Of a stretch of DNA of 64,000 nucleotides, positions 50,242 to 61,443 are shown piece after piece. The notes beneath the pieces were generated by a model. The model searched no databases. It saw only the letters and a list, made by a program, of their open reading frames with translations, and had not been told where the DNA came from. A program made the translations under genes and the position numbers. Each line of letters starts with the position of its first letter. The first letter of the stretch is position 1. Source of the stretch: Erwinia oleae (GTDB lineage: Bacteria > Pseudomonadota > Gammaproteobacteria > Enterobacterales > Enterobacteriaceae); the NCBI RefSeq assembly GCF_000770305.1, contig NZ_JNVB01000005.1:1-64000 (forward strand), given 5' to 3'.

Positions 50242-52932
50242 ATGACAGATGTAACCGTAAAATCGCTGGCCGCAGAAATTCAGACCCCGGTAGAACGCCT
50301 GGTACAGCAGTTTGCTGATGCAGGGATCCGTAAGTCTGAAACAGATTCTGTGACGCAGCATGAAAAAGAAACGCTCCTGAACCACCTGAACCGCGATCAT
50401 AGCGGCGGTACGGGAAAACTGACTTTGCAGCGTAAAACGCGCAGCACCTTGAATATTCCCGGCACCGGGGGTAAAAGTAAATCCGTACAGATCGAAGTCC
50501 GCAAAAAGCGCACCTATGTGAAAGGCGATCCTGCCGAAGCCGCACAGGCGGAAGCAGAAGAGCAGGCGCAGCGTGAAGCGGAAGAACTGGCTCATCGCGA
50601 GGCTGAAGAAAAAGCCAAACGCGAAGCTCAAGAAAAAGCGAAACGTGAAGCCGAGGAGCACGCTAAACGTGAGGCCGCAGACAAGGCCAAACGTGCAGCA
50701 GCGGAAAAAGACAAAGTGAGCAATCAACATACCGACGAAACCATGAAGGCTTCGCAGTCCGACAAAGCCCGCCGTGAAGCAGAAGCCGCTGAACTGAAGC
50801 GTAAAGCTGAAGAAGAAGCGCGTCGTAAAATCGAAGAGAACGCGAAGCGCGTAGCGGAAGAAGCCCGCAAAATGGCCGAAGAGAAAGGCGAAGAGTGGGC
50901 GGCAGCGGAGAAAGTCGTTGAGGATACGTCTGACTATCACGTAACCACCTCAACCCATGCGCGCGCGGCCGAAGACGAAAACGATGCGCAGGTTGAAGGC
51001 GACCGCCGTACGCGCGCCGCGCGCCCTGCGAAAGCACCGCAGCGCAAGAAAGGCAATAAGCATTCGGAAGCGAAAACCGATCGCGAAGAAGCCCGTGCGC
51101 AGTTCCGCGGTGGCAAAGGCGGCAAGCGCAAGCCAAGTACGCTGCAACAGGGCTTCAACAAGCCTGCGCAGGCGGTCAACCGCGATGTGGTCATCGGCGA
51201 AACCGTTACCGTTGCCGAACTGGCTAACAAAATGGCGGTGAAAGGCTCTCAGGTCATCAAAGTGATGATGAAAATGGGCGCCATGGCCACCATTAATCAG
51301 GTTATCGATCAGGAAACCGCACAGCTGGTTGCCGAGGAGATGGGACACAAAGTGACCCTTCGCCGCGAGAACGAACTGGAAGAAGCGGTAATGAGCGATC
51401 GTGATACCGATGCGGCAATGGAATCTCGTGCGCCGGTCGTGACCATCATGGGCCACGTTGACCACGGTAAAACCTCGCTGCTGGATTACATTCGTTCCAC
51501 CAAGGTTGCCTCCGGCGAAGCGGGCGGCATTACCCAGCACATCGGTGCTTACCACGTCGAAACCGATAACGGCATGGTGACGTTCCTTGATACCCCAGGT
51601 CACGCCGCGTTTACCGCTATGCGTGCTCGTGGTGCGCAGGCAACGGATATCGTTATTCTGGTTGTGGCTGCTGACGATGGCGTGATGCCTCAGACCATCG
51701 AAGCAATCCAGCACGCCAAAGCGGCGAAAGTGCCGGTTGTGGTTGCGGTGAACAAGGTCGATAAACCGGAAGCGGACCCGGACCGCGTTAAAAACGAACT
51801 GACTCAGTACGGTATCATCCCGGAAGAGTGGGGCGGCGAAAACATGTTCGTCAGCGTTTCAGCGAAAGCCGGAACGGGTATTGACGATCTGCTGAACGCT
51901 ATCCTGCTACAGGCGGAAGTGCTTGAACTGACCGCAGTACGTCAGGGCATGGCGAGCGGCGTGGTCATTGAATCCTTCCTGGATAAAGGCCGCGGCCCGG
52001 TTGCTACCGTACTGGTGCGCGAAGGTACGCTGAATAAAGGCGACATCGTGCTGTGCGGCTTTGAATACGGCCGCGTTCGTGCCATGCGCGACGAACTGGG
52101 ACGTGAAGTTCTGGAAGCCGGTCCGTCGATCCCCGTTGAGATCCTGGGCCTTTCAGGTGTGCCTGCCGCCGGTGACGAAGCAACCGTTGTGCGTGACGAG
52201 AAGAAAGCGCGCGAAGTGGCACTGTATCGTCAGGGCAAATTCCGCGAAGTTAAACTGGCGCGTCAGCAGAAATCTAAGCTGGAGAACATGTTTGCGAACA
52301 TGACCGAAGGCGAAGTTTCCGAACTGAATATCGTGATGAAAGCAGACGTGCAGGGTTCAGTTGAAGCTATCGCTGACTCTCTCCAGAAACTCTCCACGGA
52401 AGAAGTTAAAGTTAAAATCGTCGGCTCCGGCGTGGGTGGCATCACCGAAACCGATGCCACGCTGGCTGCGGCGTCAAACGCTATCCTTATCGGCTTCAAC
52501 GTACGTGCTGATGCTTCTGCCCGTCGCGTCATTGACGCTGAAAGCCTGGATCTGCGCTACTACTCCGTCATCTATAATCTGATTGATGAAGTGAAACAGG
52601 CGATGAGCGGTATGCTGGCGCCTGAATACAAACAGCAGATTATTGGCCTGGCTGAAGTGCGTGATGTCTTTAAATCACCGAAGTTCGGCGCTATTGCCGG
52701 CTGTATGGTGACCGAAGGTAATATTAAGCGTCACAATCCCATCCGCGTGCTGCGCGACAACGTGGTTATCTATGAAGGCGAACTGGAATCCCTGCGCCGC
52801 TTCAAAGATGACGTTAACGAAGTCCGCAACGGCATGGAGTGTGGTATCGGCGTCCGCAACTATAACGATGTGCGTCCTGGCGATATGATAGAAGTCTTTG
52901 AAATCATTGAAATCCAGCGTACTATCGCTTAA
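50242..52932 (+). CDS. infB: Translation initiation factor IF-2
   Basis: 896 residues. N-terminal IF2-N domain, a long Ala/Glu/Lys/Arg-rich linker (about 95-300), second IF2-N, G domain ([10 protein letters not shown] near 405, [12 protein letters not shown]), then domains II-IV. In-frame GTG (50716, codon 159) and ATG (50743, codon 168) match the internal starts of E. coli IF2-beta and gamma. Places initiator tRNA on the 30S. Confidence 0.99.
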   Translation: MTDVTVKSLAAEIQTPVERLVQQFADAGIRKSETDSVTQHEKETLLNHLNRDHSGGTGKLTLQRKTRSTLNIPGTGGKSKSVQIEVRKKRTYVKGDPAEAAQAEAEEQAQREAEELAHREAEEKAKREAQEKAKREAEEHAKREAADKAKRAAAEKDKVSNQHTDETMKASQSDKARREAEAAELKRKAEEEARRKIEENAKRVAEEARKMAEEKGEEWAAAEKVVEDTSDYHVTTSTHARAAEDENDAQVEGDRRTRAARPAKAPQRKKGNKHSEAKTDREEARAQFRGGKGGKRKPSTLQQGFNKPAQAVNRDVVIGETVTVAELANKMAVKGSQVIKVMMKMGAMATINQVIDQETAQLVAEEMGHKVTLRRENELEEAVMSDRDTDAAMESRAPVVTIMGHVDHGKTSLLDYIRSTKVASGEAGGITQHIGAYHVETDNGMVTFLDTPGHAAFTAMRARGAQATDIVILVVAADDGVMPQTIEAIQHAKAAKVPVVVAVNKVDKPEADPDRVKNELTQYGIIPEEWGGENMFVSVSAKAGTGIDDLLNAILLQAEVLELTAVRQGMASGVVIESFLDKGRGPVATVLVREGTLNKGDIVLCGFEYGRVRAMRDELGREVLEAGPSIPVEILGLSGVPAAGDEATVVRDEKKAREVALYRQGKFREVKLARQQKSKLENMFANMTEGEVSELNIVMKADVQGSVEAIADSLQKLSTEEVKVKIVGSGVGGITETDATLAAASNAILIGFNVRADASARRVIDAESLDLRYYSVIYNLIDEVKQAMSGMLAPEYKQQIIGLAEVRDVFKSPKFGAIAGCMVTEGNIKRHNPIRVLRDNVVIYEGELESLRRFKDDVNEVRNGMECGIGVRNYNDVRPGDMIEVFEIIEIQRTIA

Positions 52933-52955
52933 CGGTCCCTTAAACGAGTGACCTG

Positions 52956-52981
52956 TTTGGGAGGCCATTGCGCCTCCCAAA
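52956..52981 (+). promoter_or_regulatory. Intercistronic hairpin between infB and rbfA
   Basis: A perfect 10-bp stem (TTTGGGAGGC/GCCTCCCAAA) with a 6-nt loop. No T-run follows, so it is probably an mRNA processing or stability element rather than a terminator. Confidence 0.6.
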
Positions 52982-53000
52982 TTATTTGGAGAGTTCTATT

Positions 53001-53402
53001 ATGGCGAAAGAATTTGGTCGCCCGCAGCGCGTTTCTCAGGAGCTGCAAAAAGAGATCGCAATTATTTTACAACGCGAGATCAAAGATCCGCGTCTGGGCA
53101 TGATGGTAACCGTTTCCGGCGTTGATGTTTCTCGCGACCTGGCCTATGCCAAAGTGTTTGTGACCTTCCTGAACGACAAAGACGAAGAGGCAATCAAAGG
53201 CGGCCTGCGCGCGTTAGGCGATGCTTCTGGCTACATCCGTAGCCTGCTGGGTAAAGCGATGCGCCTGCGTATCGTGCCTGAGCTGACCTTTTTCTACGAC
53301 AACTCTCTGGTCGAGGGGATGCGGATGTCCAACCTTGTCACTAACGTGGTGAGAAGCGACGCTGAGCGTCGTGGTTCTGCGGAAGAAGACCAGGAGGAGT
53401 AA
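53001..53402 (+). CDS. rbfA: Ribosome-binding factor A
   Basis: 133 residues from ATG 53001 ([16 protein letters not shown]), E. coli length; a longer upstream frame crosses the hairpin and is rejected. KH-type fold. Late 30S maturation and cold adaptation. Its stop overlaps truB by one base (TAATG). Confidence 0.98.
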   Translation: MAKEFGRPQRVSQELQKEIAIILQREIKDPRLGMMVTVSGVDVSRDLAYAKVFVTFLNDKDEEAIKGGLRALGDASGYIRSLLGKAMRLRIVPELTFFYDNSLVEGMRMSNLVTNVVRSDAERRGSAEEDQEE

Positions 53403-54370
53403 TGAGTCGCCCACGTCGTCGCGGACGCGATATTCATGGCGTGCTGCTGCTGGATAAACCGGCGGGTCTTTCCAGCAACGACGCGCTGCAAAAGGTGAAA
53501 CGCCTGTACAACGCGAATCGGGCCGGTCATACCGGCGCGCTGGATCCGCTGGCTACCGGCATGCTGCCAATTTGCCTTGGCGAAGCCACCAAGTTTTCAC
53601 AATACCTGCTTGATTCGGACAAGCGCTATCGCGTGATTGCGCGTCTTGGCGAGCGCACCGATACCTCAGACGCGGATGGTCAGATTATCAGTGCGCGTCC
53701 CGTAAACGTCACCCAGGCGCAGCTCGACGCGGCGCTGGAAAGCTTTCGCGGCGAAACGCAACAGGTGCCGTCGATGTATTCAGCGCTGAAATATCAGGGC
53801 CGCAAGCTCTATGAATATGCGCGTGAAGGCATCGAGGTTCCCCGCGAATCGCGCAGCATCACGGTCTATGACCTGAAGCTGATTCGCTGGGAAGGCACGG
53901 AGCTGGAGCTGGAAATACACTGCTCCAAAGGCACCTACATCCGCACCATTACTGACGATCTGGGTGAGCTGCTTGGCTGTGGCGCGCACGTTATCTACCT
54001 GCGGCGCTTGCAGGTAGCGACCTATCCGCTAAACCGGATGGTGACGCTGGAGCAGCTGAACGCGTTGCTCGAAGAGTCCACCGTTGCCGGGAAAGCAGCG
54101 GCAGATCTGCTCGATCCGTTGCTGATGCCCATGGACAGCCCGGCTGCGGCTTATCCGGAAGTGAACCTGATGAGTTCGGTGGCGGCCTGGTTCAAACAGG
54201 GCCAGCCCGTGCAGGCGGCCTCGGCTCCGGCTTCAGGGCGCGTTCGCGTTACGGAAGGGGAAGCGCGTAAATTCATTGGCATGGCTGAAATTGCCGATGA
54301 CGGTCGCGTTGCGCCAAAAAGACTGGTGGTTGAATATTCTGAACCGCCGTTTGCGAAAGCGGCAGGCTAA
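53402..54370 (+). CDS. truB: TruB, tRNA pseudouridine-55 synthase
   Basis: 322 residues (E. coli 314). Catalytic D48 in [14 protein letters not shown]; later [13 protein letters not shown] and a C-terminal PUA-like domain. The extra residues lie in the C-terminal part (Ala/Pro-rich around 265-280) and at the KAAG end. Confidence 0.98.
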   Translation: MSRPRRRGRDIHGVLLLDKPAGLSSNDALQKVKRLYNANRAGHTGALDPLATGMLPICLGEATKFSQYLLDSDKRYRVIARLGERTDTSDADGQIISARPVNVTQAQLDAALESFRGETQQVPSMYSALKYQGRKLYEYAREGIEVPRESRSITVYDLKLIRWEGTELELEIHCSKGTYIRTITDDLGELLGCGAHVIYLRRLQVATYPLNRMVTLEQLNALLEESTVAGKAAADLLDPLLMPMDSPAAAYPEVNLMSSVAAWFKQGQPVQAASAPASGRVRVTEGEARKFIGMAEIADDGRVAPKRLVVEYSEPPFAKAAG

Positions 54371-54453
54371 GAGTAGAATAGCGCGGCTTTACCATTGGGT
54401 TGCTGAATTAGAGATCGGCACCTGTACATTTATCTTAAAATTGGAGTTGTAAT

Positions 54454-54723
54454 ATGTCTCTAAGTGTTGAAGCTAAAGCGCAGATCGTTGCTGATTACGG
54501 TCGTGATGCAAATGACAGTGGTTCTACCGAAGTGCAGGTTGCTCTGCTGACTGCGCAGATTAATCACCTTCAGGGTCACTTCTCTGAGCACAAAAAAGAT
54601 CACCACAGCCGTCGCGGCCTGCTGCGTATGGTTTCTCAGCGTCGTAAACTGCTGGATTACCTGAAGCGTAAAGATGTTGCACGCTACACCAGCCTGATCG
54701 AGCGTCTGGGTCTGCGTCGCTAA
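54454..54723 (+). CDS. rpsO: 30S ribosomal protein S15
   Basis: 89 residues, E. coli length, [18 protein letters not shown] to LIERLGLRR. Binds the central domain of 16S rRNA and regulates its own mRNA. The 83-bp leader before it is where the E. coli autoregulatory pseudoknot lies; I did not fold it. Confidence 0.99.
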   Translation: MSLSVEAKAQIVADYGRDANDSGSTEVQVALLTAQINHLQGHFSEHKKDHHSRRGLLRMVSQRRKLLDYLKRKDVARYTSLIERLGLRR

Positions 54724-55029
54724 GATCTTAAAACCCGCCTGCCGTATTTAGCCTCACTTAAGGCTTCAGGGTGGCAGACGGGTTGGTCACTGCGAGTTTT
54801 GCTAAAGAAGGAGCCTTAAGGCTCCTTTTTTCCGATAAGCGGCAGCAATCCAGCGCAAACTAATGTATTGTTAACAGGTGCGATCTTTCAGTTGCAGCGT
54901 TTCGCGCGGCTATTGAGAAACCTTATTTTCTGCGGGGATATGAGGTTTGTCATTAGTCGCGAGGATGCAATGAAAGATTATAGATTGACGGCGGAGTCAG
55001 TACTCCGCTAACACGTTAAGGACACAATT
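54724..55029 (+). other. rpsO-pnp intergenic region with terminator and pnp leader
   Basis: 306 bp without a gene. It contains a long stem (AACCCG-C-CTGCC at 54732-54743 with GGCAG-A-CGGGTT at 54773-54784), the rpsO terminator, and a 7-bp hairpin GCGGAGT-CAGT-ACTCCGC at 54991-55008 just before the pnp start. The last is in the place of the RNase III/PNPase autoregulatory leader. Confidence 0.7.
54808..54832 (+). terminator. Terminator after rpsO
   Basis: AAGGAGCC, TTAA, GGCTCCTT plus T-run; as in E. coli, readthrough would supply pnp. Confidence 0.9.
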
Positions 55030-57162
55030 TTGCTGAATCCGATCGTAAAAAAATTCCAGTATGGTCAGCATACTGTCACGCTTGAGACGGGCATGATGGC
55101 TCGTCAGGCAACGGCAGCCGTCATGGTAAGCATGGACGATACCGCCGTATTCGTTACCGTTGTAGGTCAGAAAAAAGCGAAGCCAGGTCAGGACTTTTTC
55201 CCGCTGACCGTTAACTACCAGGAGCGTACCTACGCCGCTGGCCGCATCCCTGGCAGCTTCTTCCGTCGTGAAGGCCGTCCAAGCGAAGGCGAAACGCTGA
55301 CCTCACGTCTGATTGACCGCCCGGTGCGTCCACTGTTCCCGGAAGGCTTCGTTAACGAAGTGCAGGTTATCGCGACCGTCGTTTCCGTTAACCCACAGGT
55401 GAATCCTGATATCGTTGCTATGATCGGCGCCTCTGCCGCGCTGAGCCTTTCCGGTATGCCTTTCAATGGCCCTATCGGCGCCGCGCGCGTAGGCTATATT
55501 AACGATCAGTATGTGCTGAACCCCACCACCGACGAGCTGAAAGAGAGCAAGCTGGACCTGGTGGTCGCCGGTACGCAGGGCGCGGTATTGATGGTTGAAT
55601 CAGAAGCTGAACTGCTGAGCGAAGATCAGATGCTGGGCGCAGTGGTATTTGGTCATGAGCAGCAGCAGATTATTATTGAGCAGATCAACGCGCTGGTCGC
55701 CGAAGCGGGCAAGCCACGTTGGGACTGGAAACCAGAAGCTGTCAACGAAACGTTACACTCACGCATTGCTGCACTGGGCGAGTCCCGCCTCAGCGACGCT
55801 TACCGAATTACCGAAAAGCAGGAGCGCTACGCGCAGGTTGACGTCATCAAGTCAGACGTTGTGGCTGCATTGAAAGCTGAAGACGAAAGCCTGGATGAAG
55901 GCGAAATCGGCGATATTCTGCACAGTCTGGAAAAAGACGTGGTGCGCAGCCGCATCCTGCGCGGTGAGCCGCGTATCGATGGACGTGAAAAAGACATGAT
56001 CCGCGGTCTGGACGTGCGCACTGGCGTACTGCCACGCACTCACGGTTCCGCGCTGTTTACCCGTGGTGAAACACAGGCGCTGGTAACGGCCACGCTGGGA
56101 ACGACGCGTGACGCGCAGAACCTTGATGAACTGATGGGCGAACGCACCGACAACTTCCTGTTCCACTACAACTTCCCTCCGTACTCTGTGGGTGAAACCG
56201 GCATGGTCGGATCGCCGAAGCGCCGTGAAATCGGTCACGGTCGTCTGGCGAAGCGCGGCATGCTGGCAGTGATGCCAAAAGCCGATACCTTCCCGTACAC
56301 CGTGCGCGTGGTGTCTGAGATCACCGAATCGAACGGCTCCTCATCAATGGCTTCCGTTTGCGGCGCGTCACTGGCATTAATGGATGCGGGCGTACCGATC
56401 AAAGCCGCCGTTGCGGGTATCGCTATGGGCCTGGTGAAAGAGGGTGAGAACTTTGTGGTGCTGTCCGATATCCTGGGTGATGAAGATCACCTTGGCGACA
56501 TGGACTTCAAAGTAGCCGGTAGCCGCGAAGGGATTACCGCGCTGCAAATGGACATTAAAATTGAAGGCATCACCCGCGAAATCATGCAGGTTGCGCTGAA
56601 TCAGGCTAAAGGTGCGCGTCTGCACATCCTTGGCGTGATGGAACAGGCTATCAGCACGCCGCGCGGCGATATCTCTCAGTTTGCTCCACGCATTCACACC
56701 ATCAAGATCAGTCCGGACAAGATCAAAGACGTGATCGGTAAAGGCGGTTCCGTTATTCGTGCGCTGACTGAAGAGACCGGCACCACCATCGAAATTGAAG
56801 ATGATGGCACGGTTAAAATCGCAGCGACGGATGGTGAAAAAGCGAAATATGCGATTCGTCGTATCGAAGAGATCACCGCTGAAATCGAAGTGGGTCGCAT
56901 CTACAACGGTAAAGTGACGCGTATTGTGGACTTCGGCGCGTTCGTCGCGATTGGCGGCGGCAAAGAAGGCCTGGTTCACATTTCTCAGATCGCCGACAAG
57001 CGTGTTGAGAAGGTGACCGACTATCTGCAAATGGGTCAGGAAGTGCCGGTGAAAGTACTGGAAGTTGATCGTCAGGGCCGTGTGCGCCTGAGCATCAAAG
57101 AAGCCACTGCGCAGGCCGAGCCTGAAGCGACGGCTGAGACGCCAGCGCCGGAAGCCGAGTAA
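55030..57162 (+). CDS. pnp: Polynucleotide phosphorylase
   Basis: 710 residues from a TTG start ([16 protein letters not shown]), the start also used in E. coli. Two RNase PH domains (about 1-230 and 310-550), then KH ([15 protein letters not shown] near 565) and S1 ([26 protein letters not shown] near 627). Ala/Glu-rich tail. 3'-5' phosphorolytic RNase of the degradosome. Confidence 0.98.
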   Translation: MLNPIVKKFQYGQHTVTLETGMMARQATAAVMVSMDDTAVFVTVVGQKKAKPGQDFFPLTVNYQERTYAAGRIPGSFFRREGRPSEGETLTSRLIDRPVRPLFPEGFVNEVQVIATVVSVNPQVNPDIVAMIGASAALSLSGMPFNGPIGAARVGYINDQYVLNPTTDELKESKLDLVVAGTQGAVLMVESEAELLSEDQMLGAVVFGHEQQQIIIEQINALVAEAGKPRWDWKPEAVNETLHSRIAALGESRLSDAYRITEKQERYAQVDVIKSDVVAALKAEDESLDEGEIGDILHSLEKDVVRSRILRGEPRIDGREKDMIRGLDVRTGVLPRTHGSALFTRGETQALVTATLGTTRDAQNLDELMGERTDNFLFHYNFPPYSVGETGMVGSPKRREIGHGRLAKRGMLAVMPKADTFPYTVRVVSEITESNGSSSMASVCGASLALMDAGVPIKAAVAGIAMGLVKEGENFVVLSDILGDEDHLGDMDFKVAGSREGITALQMDIKIEGITREIMQVALNQAKGARLHILGVMEQAISTPRGDISQFAPRIHTIKISPDKIKDVIGKGGSVIRALTEETGTTIEIEDDGTVKIAATDGEKAKYAIRRIEEITAEIEVGRIYNGKVTRIVDFGAFVAIGGGKEGLVHISQIADKRVEKVTDYLQMGQEVPVKVLEVDRQGRVRLSIKEATAQAEPEATAETPAPEAE

Positions 57163-57175
57163 CGACAGACCGTTA

Positions 57176-57203
57176 AGCTCTCCATTTTTTGGAGAGCTGT
57201 TTC
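57176..57203 (+). terminator. Hairpin after pnp
   Basis: AGCTCTCC, T-rich loop, GGAGAGCT followed by GTTTC. Strong stem but poor U-tract, so partial termination or 3' protection. Confidence 0.55.
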
Positions 57204-57285
57204 ATCGCGAGGGCAGGACGACACCTTGTGCATGGCAGGCGGATGAAAGGACATTCATCCCATTGTTTGTATTCGGGAGTGGGAA

Positions 57286-58170
57286 ATGAAGCCTTTTTTG
57301 CGCTGGTGTCTTGTTGCTACAGCTTTGACGCTGGCAGGATGCAGCAACCCGAACTGGCGCGAAAGCGATGTACTGGCGGTTCCGTTGCAGCCTACGCTGC
57401 AACAGGAAGTCATTTTGGCACGTATGGAACAAATACTTGCCAGTCGTGCCCTGAGCGATGATGAACGCGCACAGCTATTATATGAGCGCGGAGTGTTGTA
57501 TGATAGTTTGGGTTTGCGGGCCCTGGCGCGAAATGATTTTTCACAAGCGCTGGCCATCAGACCTGATATGCCTGAAGTATTCAATTACTTAGGCATTTAT
57601 TTAACGCAGGCAGGCAATTTTGATGCTGCCTATGAAGCGTTCGATTCTGTACTTGAGCTTGATCCAACTTACAATTACGCGCACTTAAACCGCGGTATCG
57701 CCTTGTATTATGGCGGACGGTTTAAACTGGCGCAGGATGATCTGCTGGCGTTTTATCAAGACGATCCTAACGATCCTTTCCGCAGCCTGTGGCTCTATCT
57801 CGATGAACGAGAAATGGATGCCGACAAGGCAAAAGTGGCGTTGAAACAGCGCTACGATCGTGCGGAAAAAGATCAATGGGGATGGAATATTGTCGATTTC
57901 TACCTGGGCAACATCAGCGAAGGTAAGCTGATGGAGAGTCTCAAGGCGGATGCAACGGATAACACCTCGCTCGCTGAACATCTCAGTGAAACCAACTTCT
58001 ATTTAGGTAAACATTACCTAAGTCTGGGGGAGAAGGACAACGCAGAAGCGTTGTTCAAGCTGACGGTCGCTAACAATGTCCACAACTTTGTTGAGCACCG
58101 GTATGCATTGTTGGAGCTGGCGCTTCTTGGCCAGACACAAGACGATTTATCAGAATCTGACCAGCAATAG
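57286..58170 (+). CDS. nlpI: NlpI, outer membrane lipoprotein with TPR repeats
   Basis: 294 residues as in E. coli. Lipobox LAGCS at residues 17-21, then several TPR motifs ([50 protein letters not shown]). Adaptor for the protease Prc that controls endopeptidase MepS. Between pnp and deaD as usual. Confidence 0.97.
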   Translation: MKPFLRWCLVATALTLAGCSNPNWRESDVLAVPLQPTLQQEVILARMEQILASRALSDDERAQLLYERGVLYDSLGLRALARNDFSQALAIRPDMPEVFNYLGIYLTQAGNFDAAYEAFDSVLELDPTYNYAHLNRGIALYYGGRFKLAQDDLLAFYQDDPNDPFRSLWLYLDEREMDADKAKVALKQRYDRAEKDQWGWNIVDFYLGNISEGKLMESLKADATDNTSLAEHLSETNFYLGKHYLSLGEKDNAEALFKLTVANNVHNFVEHRYALLELALLGQTQDDLSESDQQ

Positions 58171-58274
58171 CTGACGAACTTTTATTGCCCTTTTTTCGCG
58201 CATGTCATCATCCTGCCGGGTGAGGGCTTTCGTGTTCGTCAAAACCACTAATTTGAGCCGGTTCACACTTTTTG

Positions 58275-58331
58275 ATGAAAATGACTGAATGTTTTCACGA
58301 CGAGTTATGTAGACTGGCCGCCGCAATCTAA
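58275..58331 (+). CDS. yrbN: YrbN-like micropeptide upstream of deaD
   Basis: An 18-codon frame, ATG 58275 to TAA 58329: [18 protein letters not shown]. The [10 protein letters not shown] core matches E. coli YrbN, which lies in the same place between nlpI and deaD, but is shorter than the 26 residues I recall for E. coli. The stop is 16 bp before the deaD ATG, so it may be coupled to deaD translation. Confidence 0.75.
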   Translation: MKMTECFHDELCRLAAAI

Positions 58332-58347
58332 GAGGCACGTGTACTAC

Positions 58348-60222
58348 ATGACTGATATTGAAACCACTTTTGCTGACCTTGGCCTGAACGACGCCATCCT
58401 CGAATCACTGAACGGTATGGGCTACGTGAAGCCTTCTCCGATCCAGGCAGAGTGTATCCCACATCTGCTGGCGGGCCGCGATGTGCTGGGTATGGCGCAG
58501 ACCGGGAGCGGCAAAACCGCAGCGTTTTCGCTGCCGCTGCTGCACAACATTGACAGCAACCTGAAAGCACCCCAAATCCTGGTGCTGGCGCCAACTCGCG
58601 AGCTGGCTGTTCAGGTCGCCGAAGCCGTCACCGAATTCGCTAAACACATGCGTGGTCTGAACGTGGTGGCCCTTTACGGCGGCCAGCGTTATGACGTACA
58701 GCTGCGCGCACTGCGCCAGGGTCCACAGGTTGTTGTGGGCACGCCGGGCCGTCTGCTCGATCACCTGAAACGCGGCACGCTGGATCTTTCCAACCTGCGC
58801 GGCCTGGTGCTGGATGAAGCAGACGAAATGCTGCGCATGGGCTTCATCGAAGACGTTGAAACCATCATGGCGCAGATCCCAGCCGATCATCAGACCGCGC
58901 TGTTCTCTGCGACTATGCCGGAAGCGATCCGTCGTATTACCAAACGCTTTATGAATGATCCGCAGGAAGTACGGATCCAGTCGAGCCTGACCACGCGCCC
59001 TGACATCAGCCAGAGCTACTGGACCGCCTACGGTCGTAAGACCGATGCGCTGACGCGTTTCCTTGAGTCAGAAGATTTCGACGCAGCGATCATCTTCGTG
59101 CGTACCAAAAATGCCACGCTGGAAGTAGCTGAAGCGCTGGAGCGCAGCGGTTATAACAGCGCCGCGCTGAACGGCGACATGAACCAGGCACTGCGTGAGC
59201 AGACGCTGGAACGCCTGAAAGACGGCCGCCTGGATATCCTGATTGCCACCGACGTCGCCGCTCGCGGTCTGGACGTTGAGCGCATCAGCCTTGTTGTGAA
59301 CTATGACATCCCGATGGATGCAGAGTCTTACGTTCACCGTATCGGCCGTACGGGTCGTGCAGGCCGTGCAGGTCGCGCGCTGCTGTTTGTTGAAAACCGC
59401 GAGCGCCGTCTGCTGCGTAACATTGAACGCACCATGAAGCTGACCATTCCTGAAGTTGAGCTGCCAAACGCAGAGCTGCTGGGCGAGCGTCGCCTGACCC
59501 GCTTTGCTGCGAAAGTACAGCAGCAGCTGGAAAGCAGCGATCTGGATATGTATCGCGCGCTGCTGTCCAGGCTTCAGCCGGAAGCCGAGCTGGATATGGA
59601 AACGCTGGCCGCCGCGCTGCTGAAAATGGCGCAGGGCGAACGCCCTCTGATCGTGCCAGCGGATCCGGCTCCGCGTCCGCGTCGTGAATTCCGCGAACGT
59701 GACGACCGTCGTGATGAACGCCGTGGCGACCGCGCCGAGCGTGGGCCACGTGAAAACCGCGAAGGCGGCGATCGTCCACGTCGTGAACGTCGTGACGTTG
59801 GCGATATGGAAGTTTACCGTATTGAAGTGGGCCGTGATGATGGTGTTGAAGTTCGTCATATCGTTGGCGCTATTGCTAACGAAGGCGATATCAGCAGCCG
59901 CTACATCGGCAACATCAAGATGTTCGGTACGCACTCTACCATCGAGTTGCCGAAAGGCATGCCGGGTGAAATCCTGCAACACTTCACCCGCACGCGTATT
60001 CTGAACAAGCCGATGAATATGCAGCTGATTGGTGATGCGCAGCCTCGCGACGGCGAACGCCGTGGCAGCGGCCCGGCTCGCGGTGCGGGTCGTGGCGATC
60101 GTCCTGAAGGCGCTCGTCGCTTCAGCAACGATCGTGGCGGCGAACGTCGCGGCGGTGGCTTTAATCGCGAAGGCGGCCCGCGTCGTCGTGAAGATGGTCC
60201 CGTGCGTCGTCGCGACGCCTAA
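58348..60222 (+). CDS. deaD: DeaD/CsdA, cold-shock DEAD-box RNA helicase
   Basis: 624 residues from ATG 58348 ([15 protein letters not shown]). Q motif, Walker [38 protein letters not shown]; then the DbpA-like RNA-binding domain ([24 protein letters not shown]) and a Arg/Gly-rich tail. Unwinds mRNA and helps 50S assembly at low temperature. Confidence 0.98.
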   Translation: MTDIETTFADLGLNDAILESLNGMGYVKPSPIQAECIPHLLAGRDVLGMAQTGSGKTAAFSLPLLHNIDSNLKAPQILVLAPTRELAVQVAEAVTEFAKHMRGLNVVALYGGQRYDVQLRALRQGPQVVVGTPGRLLDHLKRGTLDLSNLRGLVLDEADEMLRMGFIEDVETIMAQIPADHQTALFSATMPEAIRRITKRFMNDPQEVRIQSSLTTRPDISQSYWTAYGRKTDALTRFLESEDFDAAIIFVRTKNATLEVAEALERSGYNSAALNGDMNQALREQTLERLKDGRLDILIATDVAARGLDVERISLVVNYDIPMDAESYVHRIGRTGRAGRAGRALLFVENRERRLLRNIERTMKLTIPEVELPNAELLGERRLTRFAAKVQQQLESSDLDMYRALLSRLQPEAELDMETLAAALLKMAQGERPLIVPADPAPRPRREFRERDDRRDERRGDRAERGPRENREGGDRPRRERRDVGDMEVYRIEVGRDDGVEVRHIVGAIANEGDISSRYIGNIKMFGTHSTIELPKGMPGEILQHFTRTRILNKPMNMQLIGDAQPRDGERRGSGPARGAGRGDRPEGARRFSNDRGGERRGGGFNREGGPRRREDGPVRRRDA

Positions 60223-60245
60223 ACGTACATCTTCCTGATCCCGAT

Positions 60246-60272
60246 AAGCCGGTCACCTGACCGGCTTTTTTT
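60246..60272 (+). terminator. Terminator after deaD
   Basis: AAGCCGGTCA, short loop, TGACCGGCTTTTTTT. It marks the end of the conserved E. coli-like block and the start of the ROK cassette. Confidence 0.92.
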
Positions 60273-60349
60273 TGCCTGTAATCTGGCTGCCGATGCCAGC
60301 AAACCTTGTGGTAAATTAAATCCCATCATCAACCAGCCAGTGAGGCGAT

Positions 60350-61342
60350 ATGCGTTTTCCCATCACCCGCACGACGCGAGAAATGAAAAAGAATAACGTC
60401 GTTATGGTCAGCGACGTGCTTAAAGCGTTGGGTTCGGCGACGAAAGCAGAGGTGGCGCTGCAAACCGGTTTGAGCGTGGCAACCTGCGGTACGGTGCTGA
60501 ACGCGCTGCACCACTCAGGCGAGGCGATTGTCATTGAGGCAGAGCCGTCGCGTGGCGGGCGTCCGGCGCTGCGCTACGCCTGCAACCCTGACTACTTCTC
60601 CCTGCTGAGCCTCTATGCGGAAGGCGATGATCACGCCGCAACGTTGGTCTGGTCCGTCTCGTCGGCGACCGGCGATCTCCTGGCGCAGGGCGAAGAAGCC
60701 TTTCAGACGCAGACGCTGGAATGGTTTTATCAGCAGGTTGATGAGATCCTGCAAGCGCATCCTAACGTGCAGGCGCTCGGTGTGGGTTTGCCCGGCGTTG
60801 TGGCGGAAGGCGTGGTTCTCTCGTGTGACATCAGCCTGTTTAACGACGTGCCGATTATGCGGCATCTTCAGGAGCGGTTCGGCTTGTATGTGCAAACTGA
60901 CAATGACATGAACTATATCGCCTGGGGCTTCTACCGCAGTAGCTGCGCGGGCGTTACGGCTCCGGTCGCTTACATCCATAAGCCTGCCGTTCCCTGCACC
61001 GGCTGCGGCATTGTGGTTAACGGGCAGGTACTTCAGGGCGCCAGCTACTTTGCCGGTGAAGTGAGCAATCTGCCCGGCCTGGCCGGTCAATCGCTGGTTG
61101 ATGAAATGGCAACGATCGTGGTTTCGCTGGTAGCCATCATCAACCCGGTGACGGTTGCGCTGACCGGCCCTAATCTGAACGACACGTTACTGCCTGAGAT
61201 CGCCCGGCGCTGCGCCGGGACTCTCCCTCTGCGCCATATTCCACGGCTGATTTATCGTCCCTCTGCGCGTCAGGACTATCTCCAGGGCATAGCCGAGCTG
61301 ACCAGCCAGGAATTTATCCGACACCGCCTGTTCAGCGATTAA
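60350..61342 (+). CDS. ROK-family transcriptional regulator, degenerate kinase fold
   Basis: 330 residues, ribosome site GAGGCG before ATG 60350. N-terminal winged helix (about 15-70, SDVLKALGSATKAEVALQTGLSVATCGTVLNAL) and an ROK domain. GVGLPGVVAEGVV and QTDNDMNYIAWGFY are the ROK sugar/ATP-cleft strands. The ATP-binding DxGxT motif at the domain start is lost (SLYAEGDDHAATLVW), and the CxCGxxGCxE zinc motif is absent (region reads ASYFAGEVSNLPGLAGQS). So it is probably a sugar-responsive repressor without kinase activity. It precedes an MFS transporter and a sugar/FMN-type phosphatase, its likely targets. Ligand unknown. Confidence 0.85.
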   Translation: MRFPITRTTREMKKNNVVMVSDVLKALGSATKAEVALQTGLSVATCGTVLNALHHSGEAIVIEAEPSRGGRPALRYACNPDYFSLLSLYAEGDDHAATLVWSVSSATGDLLAQGEEAFQTQTLEWFYQQVDEILQAHPNVQALGVGLPGVVAEGVVLSCDISLFNDVPIMRHLQERFGLYVQTDNDMNYIAWGFYRSSCAGVTAPVAYIHKPAVPCTGCGIVVNGQVLQGASYFAGEVSNLPGLAGQSLVDEMATIVVSLVAIINPVTVALTGPNLNDTLLPEIARRCAGTLPLRHIPRLIYRPSARQDYLQGIAELTSQEFIRHRLFSD

Positions 61343-61443
61343 ACGCCATAACATTTGCGCCATCGCCTTGACGGCAGCGATGAATGCACTTAACTTATTA
61401 AAAGTATTTTAATAACTATTCTGACTGCAAGAAGGAGCAAGGC

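Noticed and set aside
50540-50900. GAA/GCG-rich repeats in infB as a possible satellite
   Set aside because: They encode the normal Ala/Glu/Lys/Arg-rich linker of IF2.
57189-57461. Alternative frame overlapping the nlpI start
   Set aside because: Shadow of nlpI with no lipobox or family match.
59670-60220. CGT-rich repeats at the deaD 3' end
   Set aside because: They encode the Arg/Gly-rich tail typical of DeaD.
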